DNA of 57,094 bases from NCBI GenBank assembly GCA_002719955.1, contig PBFW01000044.1, forward strand, positions 1 to 57,094, written 5' to 3'. Each line of letters opens with the position of its first letter. Positions within the stretch are counted from its first letter, which is position 1. The stretch is from Deltaproteobacteria bacterium (GTDB lineage: Bacteria > Myxococcota_A > UBA9160 > UBA4427). Below the pieces are notes generated by a model. The model searched no databases. It saw only the letters and a program-made list of their open reading frames with translations, and was not told where the DNA came from. Below are positions 1-9,054 of this stretch, piece after piece. A program made the translations under genes and the position numbers.

Positions 1-376
1 CGCGAAGGCGGCTTAGGTCGGAACCAGAAACCGTCTCTTAGCGAAGAGCGTCCGTGGTCCACAATCCTTTGACGACCTACAGGGATCCGACCCCCGCATA
101 GCCCGGGGTTGTCACGTCGATCGCCCTTCCTTGGGGCCCAGGGGCGGCGCGAAGATCTCGCGGGTCGAACTGAGATCAGCCCGTTCCGGCGGCTGCCGGA
201 ACGATCCCTGGAAGGGGCCACTTAGCACCTTCCAGGCCTGCTCGTCAGAATGCCTACTATCGGCGGTGCTGGAAAGCTCGCTTGTTTTTCCTATCCCCCC
301 GTCTATTCGTGTCGTGCCTATAGATCTATGCGTGCTCCAAGAATCGTGAAACGCCTCAGCGCGATTAGCGTGTCTT
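1..376. other. Left-edge stretch without recognisable gene
   Basis: No convincing coding region, RNA gene or repeat was recognised. Short open frames exist on both strands but they resemble no family and lack good ribosome-binding sites. The stretch lies downstream of the xsc stop codon, so it may hold the transcript end, but no clear terminator hairpin followed by a T-run was seen. Confidence 0.4.
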
Positions 377-2149
377 CTAGTCGCCCTGGGGACGCATATC
401 CGCTTTGTCGATCCCGGCCACCACATTCGGCTTCTTCATGGCGTCGCGGCGGAAGGGCTCGCCCAGTTCCTGATTGAGGAGCACTTCGATGAATGTCGTG
501 ACGCCGCCTGCCTGCTCTTTACAGGCGAGTTCGAGTGCCTCGGTGGTCTCGGCCGGGGTCTGGACGGTGACGCCCTTGAGCCCACAGGCCTCGGCGATGC
601 GCGCGTAGCTCACGCCGGGATCGAGTTCCGTTCCGACGAAATTATCGTCGTACCAAAGGGTCGTATTTCGCTTTTCGGCGCCCCATTGGTAATTACGGAA
701 GACGATCATCGTGATGGCCGGCCATTCCTCGCGGCCGATCGAGCTCATCTCGTTCATCGAGATACCAAAGGCACCATCCCCGGAGAAGCCTACGACGGGT
801 ACGTCCGGGCAGCCGATCTTGGCGCCGATCACGGAGGGGAAGCCGTAGCCGCAGGGTCCGAAGAGGCCGGGCGCCAGGTACTTGCGTCCTGCTTCGAAGC
901 TCGAGTAGGCGTTACCGATCGCGCAGTTATTGCCGATATCCGAGGAGATGATGGCGTCGCCCGGAAGGGCTGCTCGAATCGCGCGCCAGGCCTGACGCGG
1001 CGACATGCGATCCGCATCGCGGTTGCGAGCGCGCTCATTCCAGGTCGTGCCAGGGTCGTCGTCCTCGTGGTCCATGCCTTGAAGCGTCTGCTGCCAGGTG
1101 GCTTTCGCCTCTTGCACGAATTGCTCGCGTTCAGCGCGCCCGGCGGCGCCCGCATCTTCGCTCAACTGCTCGAGGAGTTGCTCGGCAACCAGTCTGGCAT
1201 CGCCTTCGACTCCGACAGCGACGCGCTTCGTGAGGCCAATGCGGTCGGCATTGATGTCGACCTGAATCACTTTGGCGTCCGCAGGCCAGTAGTCGATGTC
1301 GTAGCTGGGCAACGTCGAAAAAGGATTCAGACGCGTCCCGAGCGCGAGGATCACGTCTGCTTTGGAGATCACTTCCATGGCGGCCTTCGATCCGTTGTAG
1401 CCGAGCGGGCCACAGGCGAGCGGATGGCTGCCGGGGAAGGCATCGTTGTGCTGATAATTGCAGCAGACGGGGGCCCCCAGGCGATCGCAGAGCGCGACGG
1501 AAGCAGGAATCGCATCCGCCAGAATCGCGCCGGCGCCGTTGAGGATGACGGGGAAGCGCGCATCAGAGAGCAGAGCAGCGGCCTCCGCGATCGCCTCTCG
1601 CCCCCCTGCCTGACGCTCGAAGTGCACGGCCTGCGGCAGCTCGATGTCGATAATTTGGGTCCAAAAATCACGCGGCACATTGATCTGAGCAGGTGCCGAA
1701 CAACGCCAGGCCTTGAGAATGACGCGATTGAGTACCTCGGCCATGCGCGAGGGATCGCGTACCTCTTCCTGGTAGCAGACCATCTCGCGGAACATTGCCA
1801 TCTGCTCGACTTCCTGGAAGCCACCCTGCCCAATCGTCTTATTCGCGGCCTGCGGTGTCACCAGGAGCATCGGCGTGTGATTCCAATAGGCGGTCTTCAT
1901 AGCCGTAACGAAGCCCGTGATACCGGGACCATTTTGCGCGATCGCCATGCCCATCTTGCCGCTTGCCCGCGTGAAGCCGTCGCAGATATAGCCGCCGTTC
2001 GTCTCATGAGCCACATCCCAAAAGGTGATGCCGGCCTTGGGGAAGAGATCAGAGACCGGCATGAACGCCGATCCGATGATGCCAAAGGCGTGCTCGATCC
2101 CATGGCTTTGCAGGACCCTTACGAAGGCCTCTTCGGTCGTCATCTTCAC
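377..2149 (-). CDS. xsc: Sulfoacetaldehyde acetyltransferase (Xsc)
   Basis: TPP-dependent enzyme that converts sulfoacetaldehyde plus phosphate to acetyl phosphate and sulfite, the desulfonation step of taurine catabolism. The 590 residues match the family's usual length. The protein has the three-domain acetolactate-synthase-like fold: an N-terminal pyrimidine-binding domain with the activating Glu in HETNGG (about residue 49), a central domain, and a C-terminal TPP-binding domain with GDGAFG near residue 457 and the metal-ligand Asn about 27 residues later. The GTG start is preferred because AGGAGA lies about 9 nt upstream; an in-frame ATG two codons later is possible. It lies 83 nt downstream of the YeiH-type exporter on the same strand and is divergent from tpa. 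Neighbouring tpa, ackA and exporter genes make Xsc far more likely than a generic acetolactate synthase. Confidence 0.95.
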   Translation of the reverse strand: MKMTTEEAFVRVLQSHGIEHAFGIIGSAFMPVSDLFPKAGITFWDVAHETNGGYICDGFTRASGKMGMAIAQNGPGITGFVTAMKTAYWNHTPMLLVTPQAANKTIGQGGFQEVEQMAMFREMVCYQEEVRDPSRMAEVLNRVILKAWRCSAPAQINVPRDFWTQIIDIELPQAVHFERQAGGREAIAEAAALLSDARFPVILNGAGAILADAIPASVALCDRLGAPVCCNYQHNDAFPGSHPLACGPLGYNGSKAAMEVISKADVILALGTRLNPFSTLPSYDIDYWPADAKVIQVDINADRIGLTKRVAVGVEGDARLVAEQLLEQLSEDAGAAGRAEREQFVQEAKATWQQTLQGMDHEDDDPGTTWNERARNRDADRMSPRQAWRAIRAALPGDAIISSDIGNNCAIGNAYSSFEAGRKYLAPGLFGPCGYGFPSVIGAKIGCPDVPVVGFSGDGAFGISMNEMSSIGREEWPAITMIVFRNYQWGAEKRNTTLWYDDNFVGTELDPGVSYARIAEACGLKGVTVQTPAETTEALELACKEQAGGVTTFIEVLLNQELGEPFRRDAMKKPNVVAGIDKADMRPQGD

Positions 2150-2232
2150 CGCTCGTTCTCCTTCATCATGTTTTGTGCTTCATGTTTTTGTGCATTCTTG
2201 CATCGCAGGATGCAGTGGTTGCGTCTATGCGC

Positions 2233-3495
2233 TCAAGCCAGGTAGCCGGCTGCGAGTAGTAGTCCGCCGCTGATGCCGCCAACGGACACAGCGGCGACCA
2301 GCCCCGCAGCAAGCGGTCTCCAGCCCAGCGTGCGTAGATTCGAAAGGCGCGTCCCCAGGCCGACACCTGCCATGGCGATGGCCAGGAACCAGGCAGCCAG
2401 CCAAGCACAGTCCGCTACGAACTCCGACCAAGTCGTCGCTGCGAATGAACCCGAGGCGACGGCCCAGTCGTTGCCCATATCACCGAGCGTACGAATCGCG
2501 ACCATGGCCACGAAGCCGACCACGAACATGGGCACCAGCTGAGTCCAATGCGGCGCCAGCCCGGACGAACCACCTCGGCGTTGAGTGAGTACTGCCATCA
2601 GCGGGATCACGGCGATCAGGAAGAGATTGCGCACCAGCTTGACGACGACTGCGGTTTCCATCGCTTCGGTGGAGCCGAATTGCTGCTGGACCATCAATCC
2701 CGCGCCGGCCACCTGCGCCGTGTCATGGATTGCGGTTCCCAAGAAGAGACCGATCAGGCGAGGATCTCCGTCGAAAAGGGTATGGGCAAGGAAGGGATAG
2801 GCCAGCAATGCGATCATTCCGAAGAGCGTGACGCACGCAACTGAATAGGTGACCTCGTCGTCGTCGGCTTCGACGACCGGTGCAGTCGCCACGATCGCAC
2901 TGACACCACAGATGCTGGTGCCCACCGCGATCAGGCTGCTCAGGCGAGGAGAAAGGCCAAGTACCCGCCCGGCAAGCGCGACGATGATCAACGCCGACGC
3001 GATACATGTGATCACGATAGGGAGCGCCGCCAGCCCGATGCTGCCCGCCGCAAAAAGGCTGAGCCTTATGCCGAGCAAGGCAACGCCAACGCGAAGCACT
3101 GTAGTGATGCAGAACTTCACGCCTTTGTCGTACACGCTCGGCAAATTCACCGTGTTGCGAATCAACAGGCCGATGCAAATCGTGATCATGATTGCACTGA
3201 TCGGGCTGCGTTCGAATCCCAGGATAGAGACGCCGATGGCATGAGAGACGCCTCGTGCCGCCAATGCGAGCAGCGCACAGATTGCAACGCCCGGAATGGC
3301 CTCACCGACCCATGCGAGTAAGGCGTTGCCAATCTCATCCCAGCTCCGCCCCCGCCAACTTACAGGCTGGGCGACCGTGCTCGCGCTGCGAAAGAGCTCC
3401 ACGCCTTCATAGGAGTCAAGGGACTCCGCCCGATCCAGGCTTTCGTCCGAGAATCTGGGAGATACGCGCTTTGATCCGGCGGGGTCGATCTTCAA
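2233..3495 (-). CDS. YeiH/UPF0324-family membrane protein, putative sulfite/sulfate exporter
   Basis: Polytopic inner-membrane protein of about 420 residues with roughly ten hydrophobic segments. It matches the YeiH (UPF0324) family, seen in conserved stretches such as LLIRNT, GVALLGIRLS, GTSICG-SAI and GTAIHDTAQVAGAG. Relatives are often encoded beside xsc and are thought to export the sulfite or sulfate released by desulfonation; that role is inferred from context. The start is taken as TTG at 3495 because AGGAGGT sits just upstream and the TTG overlaps the ROK stop codon as TTGA, suggesting translational coupling. A longer frame from 3543 would invade the ROK gene by 52 nt. The N-terminal ~70 residues before the first membrane segment are polar and cytosolic. 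Confidence 0.85.
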   Translation of the reverse strand: MKIDPAGSKRVSPRFSDESLDRAESLDSYEGVELFRSASTVAQPVSWRGRSWDEIGNALLAWVGEAIPGVAICALLALAARGVSHAIGVSILGFERSPISAIMITICIGLLIRNTVNLPSVYDKGVKFCITTVLRVGVALLGIRLSLFAAGSIGLAALPIVITCIASALIIVALAGRVLGLSPRLSSLIAVGTSICGVSAIVATAPVVEADDDEVTYSVACVTLFGMIALLAYPFLAHTLFDGDPRLIGLFLGTAIHDTAQVAGAGLMVQQQFGSTEAMETAVVVKLVRNLFLIAVIPLMAVLTQRRGGSSGLAPHWTQLVPMFVVGFVAMVAIRTLGDMGNDWAVASGSFAATTWSEFVADCAWLAAWFLAIAMAGVGLGTRLSNLRTLGWRPLAAGLVAAVSVGGISGGLLLAAGYLA

Positions 3496-4637
3496 GCTGA
3501 CCTCCTGGCGAGAGACGATCGCTCGAGATACTCGCCTAGGCATTGATCCAAGGCTCGTAGCCCGGCCGAGATACTGGCCTTCGATTCGAGGTCGTCGCCA
3601 AAACGCAGGCTCGGGACCTGCAGGCCGATCGGCTCGAGCGCGGCATTGAGTGCGCTATTCACGGCCGGCCGCACGATGTCGGGATAGGCGTTGTAGATGC
3701 CATTCAAGACGACCACAGGAAGGGGCACGATCTTGAGGAGGTTGGCGATTCCTACGCCCAGGTGATGGGCTCGATTTGCGAGATCCGCCTCCCAGCGTTC
3801 GCCGTGGCGCTCCTCGGCACTCGGCCAGGTGCGACCCGATGCCAGCGTATCCAGGCAGCCTCGCTGACCGCAGATGCACTCTTCCCCGTCCAGCTGCATT
3901 CGAACGTGGCCGAGTTCGCTGCAAAGGACTGCCTCCCCGGAGAGGAATCGTCCATTCGAGCAGATCGCGGCTCCGATTCCGTAGCGTACCAGCACAGAAG
4001 CGAAGCTCTGGACATCGGCTGCGACACCGAAGCGCCGTTCGTAGTCTGAGACGCAGAGCGTATTGTCGGCAGCCACAATCGGTAGCTCGAAGTCACCTAT
4101 CATCTCATGGATGCCGACGCGGGTCAGCTTGCCCTGCGCGAAAGTAGTTCGCACTTCTCGCCCATCGAGCGTCGCGACGCCGGGCAGCGCCAGTCCGAGG
4201 GCAATGAGTTTCTCGCTTGGGACATCCGCGTCCGCAATCACCTCATCGACCAGCGCTCGAATCTGGGCGCCGATTCTTTGAGGCGCCCAGCTGGGATCGA
4301 TGGCGCGTCGTCGACTACCAATCACATTGCGTTGGCAATCGAAAATACAGGCGCGTGCAGCGGACCCTTCGAGATCGGCGCCGATGATGTAGCCGAGACC
4401 GGCCCGCGCAATGATGGATGTGGCGCTTCGGCCCCGCTGCGCCACGCGAAACCGAGCGCCTTCCTCGACCCATCCGTTCCCGATCAGTTCCTCGACCGCA
4501 CGACTGATCGAGGCTTTGCTCACGCCGAGCCAACCCGCCAGCCGGGAGCGCGAGGCACCCCCTTGCATGATGACTTCCGCGAGTACGCGCGCGGCCGTCA
4601 ACGTCCTTCGGGCGCTCGTGTTGGCTTGCGTCGGCAT
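3492..4637 (-). CDS. ROK-family transcriptional regulator
   Basis: A 381-residue regulator with an N-terminal winged helix-turn-helix (about residues 15-70, with SRLAGWLGVSKASISRAVEE as the helix pair) and a C-terminal ROK sugar-kinase-like domain. The GLALPGV segment lies near residue 148. The ROK zinc site is intact, with H244 and the C-x-C-G-x-x-G-C cluster at C254, C256 and C261. The usual END of the catalytic region is replaced by AADN, fitting a non-kinase sensor. It is the first gene of the minus-strand unit and overlaps the exporter by 4 nt, facing tpa. The simplest reading is a local repressor or activator of both taurine units. ROK proteins normally bind sugars or sugar phosphates, so the ligand here (taurine, acetyl phosphate or other) is unknown. 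Confidence 0.88.
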   Translation of the reverse strand: MPTQANTSARRTLTAARVLAEVIMQGGASRSRLAGWLGVSKASISRAVEELIGNGWVEEGARFRVAQRGRSATSIIARAGLGYIIGADLEGSAARACIFDCQRNVIGSRRRAIDPSWAPQRIGAQIRALVDEVIADADVPSEKLIALGLALPGVATLDGREVRTTFAQGKLTRVGIHEMIGDFELPIVAADNTLCVSDYERRFGVAADVQSFASVLVRYGIGAAICSNGRFLSGEAVLCSELGHVRMQLDGEECICGQRGCLDTLASGRTWPSAEERHGERWEADLANRAHHLGVGIANLLKIVPLPVVVLNGIYNAYPDIVRPAVNSALNAALEPIGLQVPSLRFGDDLESKASISAGLRALDQCLGEYLERSSLARRSA

Positions 4638-4926
4638 GGGACTCCAGCGTTGCGCTTCAGAGTTGGTCTTCGAAATGGGTCTTCAGAGTTGCGCTTCGGA
4701 GATGGTCGCTGCGTCCATGGACCGGCTCCATAGTCTATTAGTTCAGTATGAGACCAATTGCAAACTGCGGAATTTGACTCAAAATCAGCCAATAATCGTG
4801 GTATTGCCGAAGAGATTCCCTCTATTCGTTTCAGGAGAAACCAATTGTGATAGGGTTGGTCCTGCGACGATGTCCCACGCTTGACCTGTCCGCATGGGAA
4901 GGCCGGCCGGCAGGAGCAGCCAAGAG
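4638..4926. promoter_or_regulatory. Divergent control region between ROK regulator and tpa
   Basis: This is the only shared upstream region of the two taurine units. It is AT-richer than the flanking genes. The octamer ACCAATTG, containing palindromic CAATTG, occurs twice in the same orientation at 4753-4760 and 4840-4847, 87 bp apart (about eight helical turns), so it is a candidate operator pair. Close to the ROK start, CTTCAGAGTTG is repeated at 4655-4665 and 4681-4691, and GTTGCGCTTC at 4649-4658 and 4688-4697. No confident -35/-10 pair could be assigned on either strand. The operator role is inference. Confidence 0.45.
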
Positions 4927-6321
4927 ATGAACGATCAAGACTCCGAGCTAACCGCATCCGCTCCTGAGTTGACGGCACTCGACCTCGAGAACCTATGGCA
5001 TCCGCTGGTTCAGCATCGAGATCTGGCCGGCGCCCCACCGAGATGCATCGACCGGGCGGAGGGCAGCTATCTCTATGACGCGGCCGGTAATCGATGGCTC
5101 GATGCTGTGGCCGGGATCTGGTGCGTGAACGTCGGGCATGGTCGGAGCGAACTCGCCGACGTCGCGCGGGAACAGATGTCGCGCCTGGCCTTTGCGCCGC
5201 TCACCATGAGTCACGAGCCCGCCATTCGCCTGGCGACAAAGCTCGTCGATCTACTGGGATACCCTTCCAAGGTCTACATCTCGAATAGCGGCTCAGAAGC
5301 CAACGAAGCCGCGTTCAAGATCGTGCGCCAGTACCATGCGCAAGCCGGCCGCGATGGCAGTGGTTTGGGGCGCTATAAGATCATCGCGCGCTACCGCGGT
5401 TACCACGGCAATACGCTCGGGGCGCTGAGCGCAACCGGGCAGGCGGAGCGACGCATGGGCTACGAGCCGCTGGTCCCTGGCTTCGTGTTCACGAGTGCCC
5501 CGGACCCCTATAGAGAGGAGACCGACTGCGCCAAAGCACTCGAGCAGACGATCCTACGCGAGGGCGCAGAGACGGTGGCCGCCTTCATCATGGAGCCGAT
5601 CATTGCCGGTGGCGGCATCCTGATTCCGCCCGATGACTATCTGCCGCGCGTTCGCGAGATCTGCGATCGCTATGGCGTACTGCTCATCCTTGATGAGGTC
5701 GTGACCGGCTTTGGGCGCACCGGCAAGATGTTCGGTCATCAGCATTGGGAAGTAGAGCCTGATATCATCACCTTCGCCAAGGGCATCGCGAGTGGCTATA
5801 TGCCTCTGGCAGCGACGGTGGTTCGCAATGAAATCTTCGACGCCTTCAGCGGCCCGGCCGATGGCATGAACCACTTCCGGCACATCAACACCTACGCTGG
5901 CCATCCTGTCGCGACGGCCGTAGCGCTGCGCAATATCGAGATCGTCGAGCGCGAGGGGCTTGTCGATCGTTCGGCCAAGATGGGTGAATTCGTCCTGCGA
6001 GCCCTCGCACCCCTGAAGGCGCATCCGAATGTCGGTGATATTCGCGGCCGAGGCCTGCTCGTCGGTGTTGAATTGGTTGAGGATCGCGCGTCGCGCGAGC
6101 CGCTCTCGGCCGATAAGGCAGCGCGAGTCGTAGCCCATTGCGCCGAGCAGGGCGTTATCATTGGGTGCACGACGAATACCACGCCCGGCATGTCGAATGT
6201 GGTAATTCTCGCTCCGCCGCTTACGATTAGCGAGGAAGAAGCCAGGACCATGGTCGCTGCACTCGATGCGGCGCTGTACAAGGAGCTGCCGGCGAATGAT
6301 TCGGGACCATCACGAGAGTGA
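4927..6321 (+). CDS. tpa: Taurine:pyruvate aminotransferase (Tpa)
   Basis: Class III PLP-dependent aminotransferase of about 464 residues, predicted to transfer the amino group of taurine to pyruvate, giving sulfoacetaldehyde and L-alanine. Visible features are the cofactor-phosphate region NSGSEANEAA, the YRGYHGNTLGALSATG block, LDEVVTGFGRTG with the PLP-ring Asp, and the Schiff-base Lys in TFAKGIASGY (about K285 from the chosen start). The substrate is assigned from placement beside xsc; class III enzymes are otherwise hard to separate from omega-amino acid aminotransferases. ATG at 4927 is preferred over an in-frame ATG 11 codons upstream because it follows an AGGAGC and AAGAG region. It heads a three-gene unit with the symporter 24 nt downstream. 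Confidence 0.88.
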   Translation: MNDQDSELTASAPELTALDLENLWHPLVQHRDLAGAPPRCIDRAEGSYLYDAAGNRWLDAVAGIWCVNVGHGRSELADVAREQMSRLAFAPLTMSHEPAIRLATKLVDLLGYPSKVYISNSGSEANEAAFKIVRQYHAQAGRDGSGLGRYKIIARYRGYHGNTLGALSATGQAERRMGYEPLVPGFVFTSAPDPYREETDCAKALEQTILREGAETVAAFIMEPIIAGGGILIPPDDYLPRVREICDRYGVLLILDEVVTGFGRTGKMFGHQHWEVEPDIITFAKGIASGYMPLAATVVRNEIFDAFSGPADGMNHFRHINTYAGHPVATAVALRNIEIVEREGLVDRSAKMGEFVLRALAPLKAHPNVGDIRGRGLLVGVELVEDRASREPLSADKAARVVAHCAEQGVIIGCTTNTTPGMSNVVILAPPLTISEEEARTMVAALDAALYKELPANDSGPSRE

Positions 6322-6345
6322 TTCGCCTGTAGGGCACGCTTGATC

Positions 6346-7806
6346 ATGGGTCTCGACAGCGCGATCGATCAGGCAGTGAGGCCTCTGACAGATGCTTTGT
6401 CGGGGGTCGTCTTCTATAAGGTTTCGGTCTTCGACGCAGAGGTTCCACTCGTTGTTGCGTGGCTAATTGCAGGTGGGCTGATCTTCACGATCTACCTGCG
6501 CTTCATCTCGGTCCGGGGCTTCACGCATGCGATTCGCATCGTTCGTGGTGATTACAGCGATGCGCGCGCACCTGGTGAAGTCAGCCATTTCCAAGCGCTG
6601 TGTACGGCGGTCTCTGGAACGGTCGGCATCGGGAATATAGGTGGCGTGGCGATTGCCATTTCACTCGGTGGTCCGGGCGCCACCTTCTGGATGATCGTTG
6701 CCGGGCTGCTCGGAATGACGACCAAGCTCGCGGAGTGCACGCTCGCGGTCCTCTATCGACACGAGCATGCCGACGGCTCGGTATCGGGCGGGCCGATGTA
6801 CTACCTGCAGCATGGTATCTCCGAAGGCTATTCCAAGCGAGCTGGGCGCGCGATCGGGAGTTTCTATGCGCTCGGGATCGTCATTGGCTGCCTCGGTATC
6901 GGAAATATGTTCCAATCCAATCAGGCCTACGTTCAATTCGTAGAAGTCACGGGCGGTATGGATGGCAGCTGGTTCGCGGATAAGGGGGCGCTCTTCGGGC
7001 TGGTTGTCGCATGCATCGTCGCTGCGGTGATCGTCGGCGGGATCAAGTCGATTGCGCGCGTGACCGAGGTGGTCGTTCCATTCATGGCCGTGCTCTACGT
7101 CGTCGGGGCGCTCGTCACGATCGCGCTGAACTACGAGGTCGTGCCGATGGCGATCGAGGCGATTGTCGTCGGGGCCTTTCGTCCGGACGGTGTTTCGGGA
7201 GGTATGGTCGGCGTGATGGTTCTAGGCTTCCAACGCGCCGTCTTCTCGAACGAGGCGGGCATCGGTTCGGCGGCCATCGCGCACTCGGCGGTCAGGACAG
7301 ACGAACCCGCAACCGAGGGCTACGTTTCTCTCCTCGAGCCATTCATCGACACCGTCGTCATCTGCACCCTGACGGCGCTCGTCGTGGTGACGGCAATGGT
7401 CGCCGACCCGAGCTCCGCAGACTCTGGTCTCGCCGGTATCGAAATGACTTCCGCGGCGTTTGCTCGCACGATCTCGTGGTCTCCCTACCCACTCTCGCTG
7501 GCCGCGATTCTCTTTGCTGTCTCCACCATGTTCGCCTGGGCCTACTACGGCCTCAAGGCGTGGACCTTCCTGGTCGGCGACTCGAAGTGGCGAAGGCTCG
7601 CCTTCAATCTCGTATTCTGCGCATTCGCCGCTTTGGGATGCATGGTTCAGATCGACGCGGTCCTCGACTTTTCGGACGCGCTCGTGTTCTTGATCTGCGT
7701 ACCTAATATACTCGGACTCCTGCTGCTGGCGCCGAAAGTTCGCAATGAGATGACATCCTACGAGCGAAAGATCTCGAACGGAGAGATAGAGAGCAGCAGG
7801 AAGTGA
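6346..7806 (+). CDS. AGCS-family Na+:alanine/glycine-type symporter
   Basis: Inner-membrane transporter of about 486 residues and roughly eleven membrane spans. It belongs to the sodium:alanine symporter (AGCS) family, recognisable by SGGPMYYLQHG, VSGTVGIGNIGG-A-A and FSNEAGIGSAAIAHSA. It lies between tpa and ackA and its last codon overlaps the ackA start, so it is co-expressed with taurine degradation. Its likely job is uptake of taurine; handling of alanine, the co-product of Tpa, is an alternative. The substrate cannot be read from the sequence. ATG 6346 is used; a TTG two codons earlier is possible. No TauABC or TRAP-type taurine transporter lies in the window, so this protein would have to do that job locally. 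Confidence 0.85.
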   Translation: MGLDSAIDQAVRPLTDALSGVVFYKVSVFDAEVPLVVAWLIAGGLIFTIYLRFISVRGFTHAIRIVRGDYSDARAPGEVSHFQALCTAVSGTVGIGNIGGVAIAISLGGPGATFWMIVAGLLGMTTKLAECTLAVLYRHEHADGSVSGGPMYYLQHGISEGYSKRAGRAIGSFYALGIVIGCLGIGNMFQSNQAYVQFVEVTGGMDGSWFADKGALFGLVVACIVAAVIVGGIKSIARVTEVVVPFMAVLYVVGALVTIALNYEVVPMAIEAIVVGAFRPDGVSGGMVGVMVLGFQRAVFSNEAGIGSAAIAHSAVRTDEPATEGYVSLLEPFIDTVVICTLTALVVVTAMVADPSSADSGLAGIEMTSAAFARTISWSPYPLSLAAILFAVSTMFAWAYYGLKAWTFLVGDSKWRRLAFNLVFCAFAALGCMVQIDAVLDFSDALVFLICVPNILGLLLLAPKVRNEMTSYERKISNGEIESSRK

Positions 7807-8999
7807 AGACGCTGATCGTCAACTGCGGCAGCTCATCACTCAAATGCGGGCTCTACGACGTGGCCACTGGCGAGCGCCTAGCCTCCGGAAGGGCCGACAG
7901 GATCGGTATGCGGGATGCCGGGCTCGAATGCAAGTCGAATGATAAGAGCGAAGTGCAGGCGCTGTCTCTTCCCGATCATGCGGCCGCTCTAGCCAGCCTA
8001 TGGGATGCGATTACGCGCATCATGCCGCGTGGCGAAGGTCTCTATGCCGAAGTCGCTGGCGTTGGCCATCGCATCGTACATGGTGCGGATCGATTCACGG
8101 AAGCTATAGAGGTCGACCAAAACGTCGAAGCCGCAATCGAGGACTTGATTCCGCTGGCCCCGCTACACAATCGCCTCAGCTTGAGCGGTATTTCCGCAGC
8201 TCGAGAACTCCTCCCCGCTGCCAGACAATTCGCCGTCTTCGATACCGCTTTTCATCATACGCTGCCTCCGGCGGCCTATCTCTACGCCCTTCCCTACGAG
8301 TGGTACGAGAAGGAGGGCGTGCGTCGCTACGGATTCCATGGCACATCGCATCGCTGGGTGGCTGAGCGGGCCGCAGCGATCTGCCCCGATCACGCCAGCA
8401 AACTGATCGTCTGTCATCTGGGTGCCGGCTGCTCGACGGCCGCAATAAGAGACGGGCACTCGCTCGATACATCTATGGGCATGACGCCGCTGGAGGGGCT
8501 AGTCATGGCGACTCGCTCGGGCGACGTCGATGCCGGGGTCATCGCCTTCATCGCAAAGCAGCGCGGACTCGAGATGAATGAGCTAGAGGAAATTCTTAAT
8601 CGCAAGAGCGGCCTATTCGGCATTTCTGGTCTATCGGGCGATATCCAGCAATTGGAGCAGCATGCCAGCGAAGGCAATACCCGCGCAGAGCTTGCATTGG
8701 AGATGTTCGCGCACCGCGTGCGGAAGTACATAGGCGCACACAATGCCACGCTGGGCGGGGCGACTGCCATCGCGTTCACCGGCGGCGCCGGAGAAAACAG
8801 CGCGTCGCTACGCAGCCGCATACTGCGTGGACTCGACGGACTCGGCATGGCTCTCGACCCGGCGGCCAATGCCCGATGCCAGGGTCGCGAAGCCATCATA
8901 TCGACGACTTCATCCCCCATCACATTGCTCGTCATCCCGACGGATGAAGAGAGTGTGATCGCCGGCGAAGTCCAGGGGCTACTACTTGGTGCAGGCTAG
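7803..8999 (+). CDS. ackA: Acetate kinase (AckA)
   Basis: Converts acetyl phosphate and ADP to acetate and ATP. The 398 residues match the family length. The expected motifs are present in order: N-x-GSSS at residues 7-12, RYGFHGTSH near the middle, the phosphate-binding VCHLGAGCS, and FTGGAGEN towards the C terminus. The start is GTG, overlapping the symporter stop as GTGA and preceded by GCAGGA, implying translational coupling. In this operon it would draw acetyl phosphate straight from Xsc, giving substrate-level phosphorylation. No phosphate acetyltransferase, the more usual partner of Xsc, lies nearby. AckA is therefore the only visible exit for the carbon in this locus. Confidence 0.95.
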   Translation: MKTLIVNCGSSSLKCGLYDVATGERLASGRADRIGMRDAGLECKSNDKSEVQALSLPDHAAALASLWDAITRIMPRGEGLYAEVAGVGHRIVHGADRFTEAIEVDQNVEAAIEDLIPLAPLHNRLSLSGISAARELLPAARQFAVFDTAFHHTLPPAAYLYALPYEWYEKEGVRRYGFHGTSHRWVAERAAAICPDHASKLIVCHLGAGCSTAAIRDGHSLDTSMGMTPLEGLVMATRSGDVDAGVIAFIAKQRGLEMNELEEILNRKSGLFGISGLSGDIQQLEQHASEGNTRAELALEMFAHRVRKYIGAHNATLGGATAIAFTGGAGENSASLRSRILRGLDGLGMALDPAANARCQGREAIISTTSSPITLLVIPTDEESVIAGEVQGLLLGAG

Positions 9000-9054
9000 G
9001 CATCCCGAACGTGTGATATTACAAATCGAGCCGGACATCCTGCCATCATTTGCC

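Noticed and set aside
686..2245. 519-codon plus-strand open frame
   Set aside because: It is antisense to xsc, has an arginine/aspartate-rich composition and matches no family; a shadow of the GC-rich coding strand.
4750..4790. Promoter-like TTGCAA ... TAATAG pair on the minus strand upstream of the ROK gene
   Set aside because: The spacing of 17 nt fits, but the -10 match is only 3 of 6, too weak to call.
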